NCBI RefSeq assembly: GCF_002848135.1
Contig: NZ_PKGB01000011.1
Location: 1-64,000 of the forward strand
Direction: 5' to 3'
Source: Hydrogenovibrio sp. SC-1
GTDB taxonomy: Bacteria; Pseudomonadota; Gammaproteobacteria; Thiomicrospirales; Thiomicrospiraceae
DNA length: 64,000 nt
The notes under the pieces were generated by a model. That model was not told the origin of the DNA. It worked only from the letters and a program-made list of their open reading frames with translations, and did not search any database. Each line of letters starts with the position of its first letter. The stretch's first letter is position 1. Positions 26,050-34,989 of this stretch are shown piece by piece. The translations under genes were made by a program, and so were the position numbers.

Positions 26050-26892
26050 ATGAAAATTGATTTACACTGTCATACCACGGCTTCAGATGGCACCCTAACA
26101 CCAAAGCAACTTATTGATCTAGCAGTTGATCAAGAAATTACAACGCTTGCGATCACCGATCACGACACAACGGCTGGGTATGAACAAGCTTATGATTATG
26201 CAAAACAAAACGAGTTACAACTGATTGTGGGCACCGAAATATCCTGCCAATGGCGAGGTCATACCATTCATATTGTGGGTTTGGATTGTGAGGTTGATAA
26301 CGCAGTATTACAAGCAGGGTTAAAACAAAACCGCTTAAAACGCTGGCAAAGAGCATATCAAATTGATCAAAAGTGCAAAGCCTTAAAGTTGGATGGGGTG
26401 TTGGATGAAATCATGCCACTGACTGAAGATGAGATGATTGGTCGTAATCATTTTGCACAGGTCTTGATTGATCGAAATAAGGTTAAAAGCCAGCAGCAAG
26501 CTTTTGATAAATATTTGAAAAAAGGAAAACCCTTGTATGCGGAAGTTGATTGGCCTTCCTTGCAGGAAGTGGTCGGCTGGATTACAGGGGCTAAGGGTAT
26601 TGCCGTGATCGCTCATCCGCACCAATACAAAATGACCTCTAACAAATTGAACAAAATGATTGAAGACTTTATGGAAGCGGGCGGACAAGCGTTGGAAGTG
26701 GTGAATCAACCTCGGCCAAGCGCTGATCAAATTGGTATGGCAGAAAGAACCGTTCGGTTTGGCCTGTACGCTTCGATGGGGTCGGACTTTCACCGACCAG
26801 AACATACATGGCGTGGATTAGGTTGGCTTGCGCCTTTGCCCTATAAATGCCAGCCCGTTTGGCAATTGTTTAAAAGCCCCGTTGCGCCTTAA
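26050..26892 (+). CDS. rnm: PHP-domain 5'-3' exonuclease RNase AM
   Basis: 280 residues of the PHP phosphoesterase family: DLHCHTTASDGTLTP, ITDHDTTAGYEQA, EISCQW, IAHPHQYKM and GSDFHRPEH supply the metal-binding His and Asp residues. E. coli RNase AM (YciV) trims 5' ends of rRNA and short RNAs. GGAG lies 4 bp before the ATG at 26050, so the longer frame from 25993 is not used. It is followed by yciO, as in E. coli. Confidence 0.88.
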   Translation: MKIDLHCHTTASDGTLTPKQLIDLAVDQEITTLAITDHDTTAGYEQAYDYAKQNELQLIVGTEISCQWRGHTIHIVGLDCEVDNAVLQAGLKQNRLKRWQRAYQIDQKCKALKLDGVLDEIMPLTEDEMIGRNHFAQVLIDRNKVKSQQQAFDKYLKKGKPLYAEVDWPSLQEVVGWITGAKGIAVIAHPHQYKMTSNKLNKMIEDFMEAGGQALEVVNQPRPSADQIGMAERTVRFGLYASMGSDFHRPEHTWRGLGWLAPLPYKCQPVWQLFKSPVAP

Positions 26893-26938
26893 GTTTCAGG
26901 TATAATTTGGCCGTTTTTTAAATAGATGGAATCCCAAC

Positions 26939-27562
26939 GTGCAGAAGGAATGTTTATATTTATCGGTTCATCCTGAAAACCCACAAGATCGGTTACTGGT
27001 TCAGGCAGTTGAGCTTTTAGAAAAAGGCGGCGTGATTGCTTATCCAACTGAATCGGGTTATGCGTTGGGATGCTTGCTAGATAATAAAGAAGGCGCTGAC
27101 CGGATTCGGGCAATTCGTCGTTTGGATGACAAACATTATTTTACACTGGTCTGCCCAGATTTAAGTCATTTGTCTGCTTATGCAAAGGTAGGGAATGTCC
27201 AGTTTCGCTATCTAAAATCCCATTTGCCTGGTGCTTATACGTTTATTTTGCCCGCCAGCCGAGAAGTCCCGCGCCGTTTACAAACCCCGAAACGTAAGTA
27301 TATCGGTTTAAGAGTGACTCCAAATGTGGTGGCGAATGCCTTATTATCTTATTTTGATAAGCCGTTGATTTCTGTGTCATTGATCTTGCCTGGAGAAGAA
27401 ATGCCCATGACAGATGGTTGGAGCATTCTTGAAACCTTAGGGCATGCGTTGGATGCGGTGGTCGATGGAGGTTTTTGTGGGTTTGAACCGACTACGGTCA
27501 TTGATTTTACAGAAGATGTCCCTGTTCTAGTTCGTCAAGGACAGGGCGAGTTTCAAAGCTAA
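26939..27562 (+). CDS. yciO: YciO, Sua5/YrdC-fold protein
   Basis: 207 residues of the Sua5/YciO/YrdC family: GGVIAYPTESGYALGC, the substrate-loop RLDDKHYFTLVCPDLS, and LPGAYTFILPASREVPRRL. The family binds nucleotide and double-stranded RNA. YrdC members make threonylcarbamoyl-AMP for tRNA, while the role of YciO is less certain. The start is a GTG with GATGGA 9 bp upstream. TATAAT at 26901-26906 is a possible -10 in the short gap after rnm. Confidence 0.85.
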   Translation: MQKECLYLSVHPENPQDRLLVQAVELLEKGGVIAYPTESGYALGCLLDNKEGADRIRAIRRLDDKHYFTLVCPDLSHLSAYAKVGNVQFRYLKSHLPGAYTFILPASREVPRRLQTPKRKYIGLRVTPNVVANALLSYFDKPLISVSLILPGEEMPMTDGWSILETLGHALDAVVDGGFCGFEPTTVIDFTEDVPVLVRQGQGEFQS

Positions 27563-27579
27563 ACAAAAAAGGGATTGGC

Positions 27580-28242
27580 ATGATTGAACTGACATTAATG
27601 CAAAAGATCGCCATTTGGACATTACCTGTTTTAATGGCTATTACCCTGCATGAAGCGGCTCACGGTTGGGTTGCTTCAAAACTCGGGGACAAAACCGCAT
27701 TAATGTTAGGGCGTGTCACCCTAAATCCGATCAAGCATATTGATCCTATTGGCACGATTTTGGTGCCAATCGTGTTATTAGTGCTTGGCGGGTTTGTGTT
27801 TGGTTGGGCTAAAGCAGTTCCCATTACACCACGTAATTTTAAAAATCCGGCGCGCGATATGGCTTGGGTTGCGATTGCTGGCCCTTTGTCGAATCTGTTA
27901 ATGGCAATTGGTTGGGCTTTATTGGCAAAACTGGGTTATCTGATGAGTGTTGATGGCCATGATGCCATGGGAATAGGGCAATTTTTAATCTACTCAGGCT
28001 TAGCAGGGATAGCCATTAACTTGGTGTTAATGGTGTTAAACCTCATCCCAATTCCCCCTTTAGATGGCAGTCGTGTTTTGTCTGCACTATTGCCGAACAC
28101 TCTGGCTTATCGGTTTAATCAACTTGAACCCTATGGCTTTTTTATCTTATTAGGTTTATTAATTTTGGGGGTGCTTGGCCCAATTATTTCAGGCCCTTAT
28201 CAAGCGATACAAGGGGCTTTATTGAAAATGGTAGGACTTTAG
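27580..28242 (+). CDS. Site-2-protease-like membrane metalloprotease (M50)
   Basis: 220 residues with about five membrane segments. The zinc motif HEAAHGW lies in the first segment, and NLIPIPPLDGSRV, the second metal motif, in the third or fourth. This small S2P group lacks a PDZ domain. Its substrate is unknown. It begins 17 bp after yciO and ends 3 bp before rluB, so the three genes are co-transcribed. The same neighbourhood is common in gammaproteobacteria. Confidence 0.87.
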   Translation: MIELTLMQKIAIWTLPVLMAITLHEAAHGWVASKLGDKTALMLGRVTLNPIKHIDPIGTILVPIVLLVLGGFVFGWAKAVPITPRNFKNPARDMAWVAIAGPLSNLLMAIGWALLAKLGYLMSVDGHDAMGIGQFLIYSGLAGIAINLVLMVLNLIPIPPLDGSRVLSALLPNTLAYRFNQLEPYGFFILLGLLILGVLGPIISGPYQAIQGALLKMVGL

Positions 28243-28245
28243 CCC

Positions 28246-29226
28246 ATGAGCACAGAAAACGAAACAACGCGCAAAAAACAACCCGTCGGTGAAAAGTTAC
28301 AAAAGATTCTTGCTAGAGGTGGATTTGGTTCACGTCGAGAAGTGGAAAAACTTATCGAAGCAGGATTGGTCAAAGTCAACAACAAAGTCGCCACCTTAGG
28401 TGACAGAGCCATGCCAACCGATGCAATTAAAGTGCGTGATAATTTGGTCAAAGAGACTCGGTTAGAAAAACAACCCACCCAAGTGATTTTATACAATAAG
28501 CCAGAAGGGCAGGTGTGCACGCGTAAAGATGAAAAGGGCCGTGAGACCATTTTTAGCAGTTTGCCACGCATTATTAACAGTCGCTGGGTCAGTATTGGTC
28601 GTTTGGATATTAATACTTCAGGGCTGCTGATTCTGACCAATAATGGCGAATTGGCGAATCGAATGATGCACCCCTCTTATGAAGTAGAACGAGAATATTC
28701 GGTTCGAGTATTTGGTGAAGTTAGCGAAGCCATTCTAAAACAATTAAAAAAAGGGGTGATGCTGGATGACGGCATGGCCCGTTTTGAAACGATCGGCAAA
28801 ATCCCGCAGCAAGAAGAAGACTCCATTAACCAGTGGTATCGTGTGGTGATTAAAGAGGGACGAAACCGTGAAGTTCGACGAATTTGGGAGTCGCAAGGCG
28901 TGCAGGTTAGTCGCCTCATTCGAACGCGTTACGGATTGTTTAGTTTGCCTAGAATGCTAAAACGCGGTAAATCCGAACCCTTAACCTGGAAGCAAGTTAA
29001 TCAGTTATTAAAATCCGTGGGCTTGCCTGAAGAAAAAAGCCCAGATTTACGGGATAAAACCTCTTCACTATCCAGTAAAGCGTTATCAAAAGCGAAGACA
29101 AAGCCCATTAAAACCACCGGTCGAGGTCAGTATAAAGTTAAGGGGGAAAATCATCGTGAGGAAATTTCATCCCGTAAAAAAGTGCCTAATCGCATCAAGT
29201 CATCGCGGCGTCAAGGAGCGAAATAA
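28246..29226 (+). CDS. rluB: 23S rRNA pseudouridine synthase RluB
   Basis: 326 residues. An S4 RNA-binding domain (about 15-75, EKLQKILARGGFGSRREVEKLI) is followed by the RsuA/RluB catalytic domain with the aspartate in GRLDINTSGLLILTNNGELANRMMHPS and the NREVRRIWESQGVQVSRLIR motif. RluB makes a pseudouridine in helix 80 of 23S rRNA. The last 70 residues are a basic, disordered tail, typical of RluB. It follows the M50 gene by 3 bp. Confidence 0.9.
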   Translation: MSTENETTRKKQPVGEKLQKILARGGFGSRREVEKLIEAGLVKVNNKVATLGDRAMPTDAIKVRDNLVKETRLEKQPTQVILYNKPEGQVCTRKDEKGRETIFSSLPRIINSRWVSIGRLDINTSGLLILTNNGELANRMMHPSYEVEREYSVRVFGEVSEAILKQLKKGVMLDDGMARFETIGKIPQQEEDSINQWYRVVIKEGRNREVRRIWESQGVQVSRLIRTRYGLFSLPRMLKRGKSEPLTWKQVNQLLKSVGLPEEKSPDLRDKTSSLSSKALSKAKTKPIKTTGRGQYKVKGENHREEISSRKKVPNRIKSSRRQGAK

Positions 29227-29229
29227 CCA

Positions 29230-29239
29230 CCAGGCCTGG
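29230..29239. repeat. CCAGGCCTGG palindrome (after rluB)
   Basis: Exact copy 3 bp beyond the rluB stop, flanks ATAACCA and TTTAAATT. Confidence 0.9.
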
Positions 29240-29330
29240 TTTAAATTAAAGTTAATTTGAGCCAATTTAACCCAACTTTCTGCATAGAGTTACTGTTTAA
29301 CATCATTCAATACGAAAAAGAGACCTGAGT

Positions 29331-30029
29331 ATGATAAAGAGTTTTTTTACCAACCTCGTCAGTTTGATACTTTTATTAGCTGGATACATTCACCATATTG
29401 ACTGGTTAACCTTGATTGGGTTGTTTGCGCTGTCCGGCGCATTGACCAATTGGTTAGCGATTCATATGTTGTTTGAAAAAGTACCAGGCCTGGTCGGATC
29501 TGGGGTGATTCCAAAACGATTTGATGCCTTTAAATCGGCTATTCGTGACATGATGATGGCACAATTTTTCAGTCAAGAAAATATTGACCGGTTCGTTAAT
29601 CAGTCTACCCAACCCAATTTACATCTTGCTCCCGTAATTGAACAGGTTGATTTAGCACCTGCTTATGATCGTTTAGTAGACGTTATTCTGAATTCCAGTT
29701 TTGGCAGTATGTTGTCGATGTTTGGTGGTGCGGATGCTTTAACGCCGCTTAAAGACCCTTTTATCGTCAATATGAAAACAGCTTTGATTGAAATTACTGA
29801 GAAAGATTCATTTAAAACCCTTGTGCAATCACAAATTGATCAACCGGAAGTGATGGCGGATATTCGTAACCAAATTGAAACCATTATTGACGCTCGACTC
29901 AATGAACTGACGCCGCAAATGGTTAAAGAAATGGTACAAACCATGATCAAAAACCATTTAGGCTGGTTAGTGGTTTGGGGTGGCGTTTTCGGTGGTTTAA
30001 TCGGATATGCCTCGAGTTTTATGTTATAG
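29331..30029 (+). CDS. DUF445-family membrane protein
   Basis: 232 residues. Two hydrophobic segments at the N-terminus (about 5-45) contain GALTNWLAIHMLFEKVPG, the DUF445 motif. A long helical cytoplasmic or periplasmic middle follows, and a final membrane segment (LGWLVVWGGVFGGLIGYASS) ends the protein. Function of the family is unknown. It stands alone between rluB and the diguanylate cyclase. A CCAGGCCTGG copy in the gene encodes VPGLV directly after the signature motif. Confidence 0.8.
   Translation: MIKSFFTNLVSLILLLAGYIHHIDWLTLIGLFALSGALTNWLAIHMLFEKVPGLVGSGVIPKRFDAFKSAIRDMMMAQFFSQENIDRFVNQSTQPNLHLAPVIEQVDLAPAYDRLVDVILNSSFGSMLSMFGGADALTPLKDPFIVNMKTALIEITEKDSFKTLVQSQIDQPEVMADIRNQIETIIDARLNELTPQMVKEMVQTMIKNHLGWLVVWGGVFGGLIGYASSFML
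29484..29493. repeat. CCAGGCCTGG palindrome (in DUF445 gene)
   Basis: Exact copy only 254 bp from the previous one, flanks AAAAGTA and TCGGATCT. Encodes Val-Pro-Gly-Leu-Val. Confidence 0.9.
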
Positions 30030-30154
30030 GCCAAGATAAATAGGGCCTGACGGTTGGTTTCAAAGCAGCGATATTATTTGTTTTTGCGTTAAGATCGGTA
30101 TATTCTATTAGGGTTATTTGCTTAATAAGCTATTCAAAACTCAGTAGGGGAATG

Positions 30155-32557
30155 ATGTCCGATAATCTCTATCAAATCTCAATTGACTCCATTCCGCTTA
30201 ATGTTGTCGTCTATCGTTATATTGACAATGAGTTTGTAATCGTTGATTTTAATCATCTGGTTGAACAAACTGAGCAGCTTGATCGAAAAAGCCTCCTAAA
30301 TAAAAAACTACTCGATGTGTTCCCCGCCGATAAAGAATTTGGTTTATATGATGTGCTTGAGCAGGTTTATCAAACTGGGAAAACACAAACCTTAGACAAA
30401 GAGTTATATCACGATGACCGTTTACAAGGCTGGCGGAAAAATACGGTGGTTAAGCTACCCAACCAAGATGTCATGGCCATTTATGAAGACTTAACGGCCA
30501 TCAAACAATTAGAACAAGAAAAAGATCGACGCCAATTTCAGTTGGAAAAAATGCAGGAAATTGCGCGTTTAGGCAGTTGGACTTGGAATATGCTCACTGA
30601 TGAAATTGAATGGTCTAATGAAGTCTTTAAGCTATTTGATGAGCCCCCACAGAGTTTTAAACCAACCTTTCAGCGGTTTTTATCCTATATAGATGACGCT
30701 GATCAACCGGCATTGATGGATGCGATTGATCAAGCTATTAAAAATAAATCCCCGTATCAATTTGAACATTGGATAAGACTTGCTTCAACAGGGCGATCGG
30801 TTTACCTGCTTGAGTCGGGTAAGGTTCAGTATGATGAAAAAGGGCAACCCTTAATGATGTTTGGGGTTGTTCAAGACATTACCGAATACAAGCTGAATTT
30901 AGATCAACTGCAATCACTTGGATTGATTATTGATAACAGTTTCAATGAAGTCTTTGTGTTTGATGCGGAAACCCTAAAATTCACTTACCTGAATCAATCG
31001 GCTTTGAAAAACCTCGGGTACACGCTTGATGAAGTCCGGAGGATGGAACCCTACCAAATCAACCCCGCATTTTCTTCTCGACAGCAGTTTGTTGATGAAC
31101 TGCTAGAACCCTTAATCAGTGGAAAAAAAGCCTCTGTTATTCACGAGACGGTTCATCGACGAAAGGATGGAACTGAATATGATGTGCAGGTGCGTATTCA
31201 GAAAATGCAATTATCCGGCAAGGAAGCCTTTGTGGTGATGGCTAATGACATTACCGATATCAAAAAACAGCAGAAAAAAAGTGAGATAGCTCAGGCTCGT
31301 TACCAAACTTTATTCAATTTATCACCTGTCGGAATATTGCTGGTTGATCCTGCAACCCAAAAAGCATTTGAATTTAATGTCACAGCACATCAACAACTTG
31401 GCTATTCAGCAGCAGAGTTTGCTGATTTAACCATTGCAGACTATGAAGCATTAGAGCAACCTGAAGAGATTGCAACCAAGGTTGCTCAGTTTAAGGTTGG
31501 TGAAGAAGTCAGTTTTACCACGCAACACAAAACCAAAACCGGTGATATAAGGGATGTGATGGTGTTTGTGCAACTGATTGACCTTTATGATCATTTGGCA
31601 TTATTTGCGGTTTTCCAAGATATTACTGAACTGAAACGAAACGAAAGGGCTTTAGAAACGGCTTCATTGCGTTTTAACTTGGCTGCCGAAGTCGGTTCAA
31701 TGGGCGTTTGGGAATGGGATTTAGAAACTGATGAGTTGATTTGGGATGACAATATGCGCCGTCTTTATGACTTAGAGGGTGGGCAATCTATTGACCATTA
31801 TCGACAATGGCGAAATATGCTGACACCTGAGGATCTTCAAGCCGTTGAAGGTTCAATTGATGATGCCATGAAGACGGGCGCTGAGTTGAATACCGAATTT
31901 CAATTACGAACACCTAAAGGCCGAGAGAAACATATTCAAGTGATGGCGGCTTTTGTAAAGGATGATAATGGCAAGCCCATTAAGATGGTTGGGGTTAATT
32001 GGGATGTCAGTCAGAGGAAGCAATATGAACGTGCTTTAGAAGAATATGCCTATATTGATCCTTTAACCCAAGTTGCCAATCGTCGTCAGTTTGACCAGAC
32101 TTTTGAAAATGAGTGGCGGCGTGGCGAACGTAACCAAAGTCCGCTTTCGTTATTAATGATTGATATTGATTTCTTTAAAGCATTTAATGACTCTTTGGGA
32201 CATCAAGAGGGTGATGACTGTTTGCAGCAGGTTGCAAAAGCTATTGATTCATCAGCCTCCCGCGCTGGAGAGCTAACAGCACGTTATGGCGGTGAAGAGT
32301 TTGTGGTGTTATTACCGAATAATGATGCTGACAAGGCCGCGAGGATGGCTGAAACGATTCGCCAAAATATTGAATCGCTCAAATTACCTCATCCGGATTC
32401 TTCCATATCCGATCATGTGACGATCAGTGTTGGTTTTACAACGGCTGATTTTATTGATCAACCCTCAAGCCACACCCCATCTCAGTTACTAAAACTGGCA
32501 GATGAAGCCTTATATCAGGCTAAAAAAGCAGGGCGTAATCGCGTTTGTCGAAATTGA
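30155..32557 (+). CDS. PAS-rich diguanylate cyclase
   Basis: About 800 residues: five PAS-type domains (roughly 1-113, 133-247, 258-376, 384-499, 505-627), then a GGDEF domain from about 631. The active site is ARYGGEEFVVLLP (GGEEF at about 712-716), intact for making cyclic di-GMP. The product-inhibition I-site is RAGE rather than RxxD, so feedback may be weak. No membrane segment is evident. PAS3 resembles the repeats in the PAS-only protein at 650. I use the second of two adjacent ATGs because GGGG lies 4 bp before it but only 1 bp before the first. Confidence 0.9.
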   Translation: MSDNLYQISIDSIPLNVVVYRYIDNEFVIVDFNHLVEQTEQLDRKSLLNKKLLDVFPADKEFGLYDVLEQVYQTGKTQTLDKELYHDDRLQGWRKNTVVKLPNQDVMAIYEDLTAIKQLEQEKDRRQFQLEKMQEIARLGSWTWNMLTDEIEWSNEVFKLFDEPPQSFKPTFQRFLSYIDDADQPALMDAIDQAIKNKSPYQFEHWIRLASTGRSVYLLESGKVQYDEKGQPLMMFGVVQDITEYKLNLDQLQSLGLIIDNSFNEVFVFDAETLKFTYLNQSALKNLGYTLDEVRRMEPYQINPAFSSRQQFVDELLEPLISGKKASVIHETVHRRKDGTEYDVQVRIQKMQLSGKEAFVVMANDITDIKKQQKKSEIAQARYQTLFNLSPVGILLVDPATQKAFEFNVTAHQQLGYSAAEFADLTIADYEALEQPEEIATKVAQFKVGEEVSFTTQHKTKTGDIRDVMVFVQLIDLYDHLALFAVFQDITELKRNERALETASLRFNLAAEVGSMGVWEWDLETDELIWDDNMRRLYDLEGGQSIDHYRQWRNMLTPEDLQAVEGSIDDAMKTGAELNTEFQLRTPKGREKHIQVMAAFVKDDNGKPIKMVGVNWDVSQRKQYERALEEYAYIDPLTQVANRRQFDQTFENEWRRGERNQSPLSLLMIDIDFFKAFNDSLGHQEGDDCLQQVAKAIDSSASRAGELTARYGGEEFVVLLPNNDADKAARMAETIRQNIESLKLPHPDSSISDHVTISVGFTTADFIDQPSSHTPSQLLKLADEALYQAKKAGRNRVCRN

Positions 32558-32569
32558 TTCGCTCTTGGT

Positions 32570-34249
32570 TTATAACAGTTGGGTGGTAATCAACCAACCG
32601 ATAACGCCAACACTCAGCGCATAAAATAGCATTGGCCAGAGCGTAAAGCGAATAATGTGACCTTCCTTTCCAGCTAAATTCACCACCGATGCTGCCGCTA
32701 CGACATTCACCACACAAATCATATTACCGGCATTCGCACCCAACATTTGCAATGCTAATATCCAATGGCTGGGTAAGTCGGTTGCCGTTGCCGTCGCTGC
32801 TTGGAATTGAGCAAACATCATATTAGAAAAGGTTGCCGATCCCGCAATAAAACTGCCTAATGCACCCACAAAAGGCGCAGCGAGAGCCCAATTGGATTGA
32901 AAATGTTCAGCTGCCATCACCGCTAACTCCATCGGCATACTCAATAATTCGGCGTTATTCACATCTGAGTGTAGAAAAATCCGAACCATAGGAACCGAAG
33001 TTAATAATGCGATAAGCGTTGGAGCCAGACTTTTAATCGATGTTAGCCAAGCCGCCCGCGCTTGACGCATCGGAACTTTATGGATGACGATTGTCAGTAG
33101 CGCAACCAAAATAAACAAACTGCCAGGTAAATAAAAGGGCACCAGTTTGGCAGAAATATCGGTTGCTAACAGCTGGTTAAATTCAATGCTGGTTGACAGT
33201 AAGATTCCTTTGAAAGGCAAAAAATCTAGGCGACTCAGCACCAATAGAATGGCCACGATCAAATATGGAAGCCAAGCTCTGGCCAATGATATGCGGCGAT
33301 GTTTATCAGGCTCACTAATCAGGCAGGGTTGACTAGGAATACAGTCGTCATTTTTAACCAGGCCTGGGGTATTTGGCTTTAAATGGGTTGCAGCATAGAG
33401 GGTTTGATCCGAGTCAAAGAGCCAGGTTTCTTTGGGGATCAAAAAGCCCTTACGTGCAGCAAACACGGTAATCATCAGTCCGGTTAATCCACCGAGGATC
33501 GCTGGGAATTCAGGACCTAACCCCCAAACCACCAGCAAAGCAGGTAAGGTGTAACTAAAACCGCCCAACAAGGCAAACTTCCAGGCAGCTAAGCCTTCTC
33601 GCCAACTTTTATTACCGCCAAAAAAGCGCGTTAAAATCAATACCATAATCAAAGGCAAAAAGCTGGCAACCATTAAGTCAATTTGACTGGCGGTGACTGC
33701 AATTTGCAGTATTTCGGTTTGTGTTGGGTTTTCCAAACCTTGTCCCAAACCGACTAGTACTGGCGTGCCGACCGCTCCATAGGATACCGCGCCACTGTCG
33801 GCGATCAGCGCCAGAACCACAGCCGCCATTGCCGGAAAGCCAAGCGCTAATAATAACGGGGCAACAATGGCAGCAGGGGTGCCAAAACCACTCGCACCTT
33901 CTAAGAAAGCAACAAATAACCAACCGACGATAACGGTTTGGATGCGTCGATCAGGTGAAATATGGGTAAAGCCTTGTCGGATCGTATCCATCGCACCACT
34001 GACTTTCAGGGTGTTTAATAACAGTATGGCACCAAACACGATAATGAGAATACTGGAGGCGATCACCCAGCCCTCTAAGATGGCTGCACCGATCTGCTGA
34101 CCGGGCATTTGCCAAACCCACCAAGCCAACCCTGTTACCAAAACAAAGCTTAAGCTCATGGCTCGACTGGCGGGTAAACGCAAGATGACCAAGAAAAAGA
34201 GAACGGCTAGTATGGGCATGGCGGCGGTTAAGCCCTGAATCATCGACAT
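32570..34249 (-). CDS. L-lactate permease family transporter
   Basis: 559 residues with twelve or more membrane segments and family motifs: [69 protein letters not shown] and [19 protein letters not shown]. The LctP family takes up lactate or glycolate with protons. In an autotroph, glycolate or another 2-hydroxy acid is a reasonable guess, but unproven. It converges with the diguanylate cyclase gene, 12 bp apart. A hydrophilic loop at about 290-315 contains a CCAGGCCTGG copy. Confidence 0.88.
   Translation of the reverse strand: MSMIQGLTAAMPILAVLFFLVILRLPASRAMSLSFVLVTGLAWWVWQMPGQQIGAAILEGWVIASSILIIVFGAILLLNTLKVSGAMDTIRQGFTHISPDRRIQTVIVGWLFVAFLEGASGFGTPAAIVAPLLLALGFPAMAAVVLALIADSGAVSYGAVGTPVLVGLGQGLENPTQTEILQIAVTASQIDLMVASFLPLIMVLILTRFFGGNKSWREGLAAWKFALLGGFSYTLPALLVVWGLGPEFPAILGGLTGLMITVFAARKGFLIPKETWLFDSDQTLYAATHLKPNTPGLVKNDDCIPSQPCLISEPDKHRRISLARAWLPYLIVAILLVLSRLDFLPFKGILLSTSIEFNQLLATDISAKLVPFYLPGSLFILVALLTIVIHKVPMRQARAAWLTSIKSLAPTLIALLTSVPMVRIFLHSDVNNAELLSMPMELAVMAAEHFQSNWALAAPFVGALGSFIAGSATFSNMMFAQFQAATATATDLPSHWILALQMLGANAGNMICVVNVVAAASVVNLAGKEGHIIRFTLWPMLFYALSVGVIGWLITTQLL
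33358..33367. repeat. CCAGGCCTGG palindrome (in lactate permease)
   Basis: Exact copy, flanks TTTTTAA and GGTATTTG. Encodes Thr-Pro-Gly-Leu-Val in a variable loop. Confidence 0.9.
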
Positions 34250-34436
34250 GGTTATGGTCTTATGGTTTATTAGGTTGTGAAAAAGAGGCTTCTAGTTTAA
34301 TCATATTTAATTCAGAATGGATAAAAAGCATTGATAGTAGTCATAATAAAACAAGTCTTTTAATATTAAAAAAGGCACGTATAATGAAAAAAACCTTATT
34401 TAGTAAAAGGTTAGTCGCTAACTGTAGGAGATCATT

Positions 34437-34907
34437 ATGTATTCCATTGATATTGGTATTTCAGAGTCGGATCGTTTAGCCATCGCTGAAGGTTTAAAAA
34501 AATTACTGGCGGATTCTTACACGCTGTATTTGCAAACCCATTATTTTCATTGGAATGTGACGGGGCCGAAATTTAGGGATTTGCACTTGATGTTTGAAGG
34601 ACACTATACCGAGCTGGCTATTGCCGTTGATGACATCGCCGAACGTATTCGAACATTGGATGTGGTGGCGCCTGGAACCTATCAAGCTTTTGCAAAATTA
34701 TCATCTATTGAAGAAGTGGAAGAAGTCCCCGAAGCCATGAAGATGGTGGAATACCTGACGCGCGGTCATGAACAAGTTGTTAAAACAGCCAGATCTGTAT
34801 TAGCCGTCGCTGGGCAGGCTAACGATGAATCGACTGCGGCATTGGTTTCTGACCGAATGAGAATTCACGAAAAAACCGCTTGGATGTTAAGGGCCATGCT
34901 TCAGTAA
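34437..34907 (+). CDS. dps: Dps-family ferritin-like DNA-protection protein
   Basis: 156 residues forming a four-helix bundle with the Dps inter-subunit ferroxidase ligands: [23 protein letters not shown] and [11 protein letters not shown]. Dps dodecamers oxidise iron with peroxide and guard DNA in stress. The N-terminus is short and not lysine-rich, so direct DNA binding is uncertain. AGGAG lies 6 bp before the ATG. The gene stands alone, with 187 bp of AT-rich upstream sequence where its promoter must lie. Confidence 0.9.
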   Translation: MYSIDIGISESDRLAIAEGLKKLLADSYTLYLQTHYFHWNVTGPKFRDLHLMFEGHYTELAIAVDDIAERIRTLDVVAPGTYQAFAKLSSIEEVEEVPEAMKMVEYLTRGHEQVVKTARSVLAVAGQANDESTAALVSDRMRIHEKTAWMLRAMLQ

Positions 34908-34989
34908 GCTTATTCAATAGATAATCAAAAAATGCTGATTGTTTGATTGGCAAGACATGTTGTCGTGCGTAAAGAAGGAATGATCTAGA

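Noticed and set aside
28239-28640. 133-aa minus-strand frame in rluB
   Set aside because: Antisense to a clear RluB. No ribosome site or family match.
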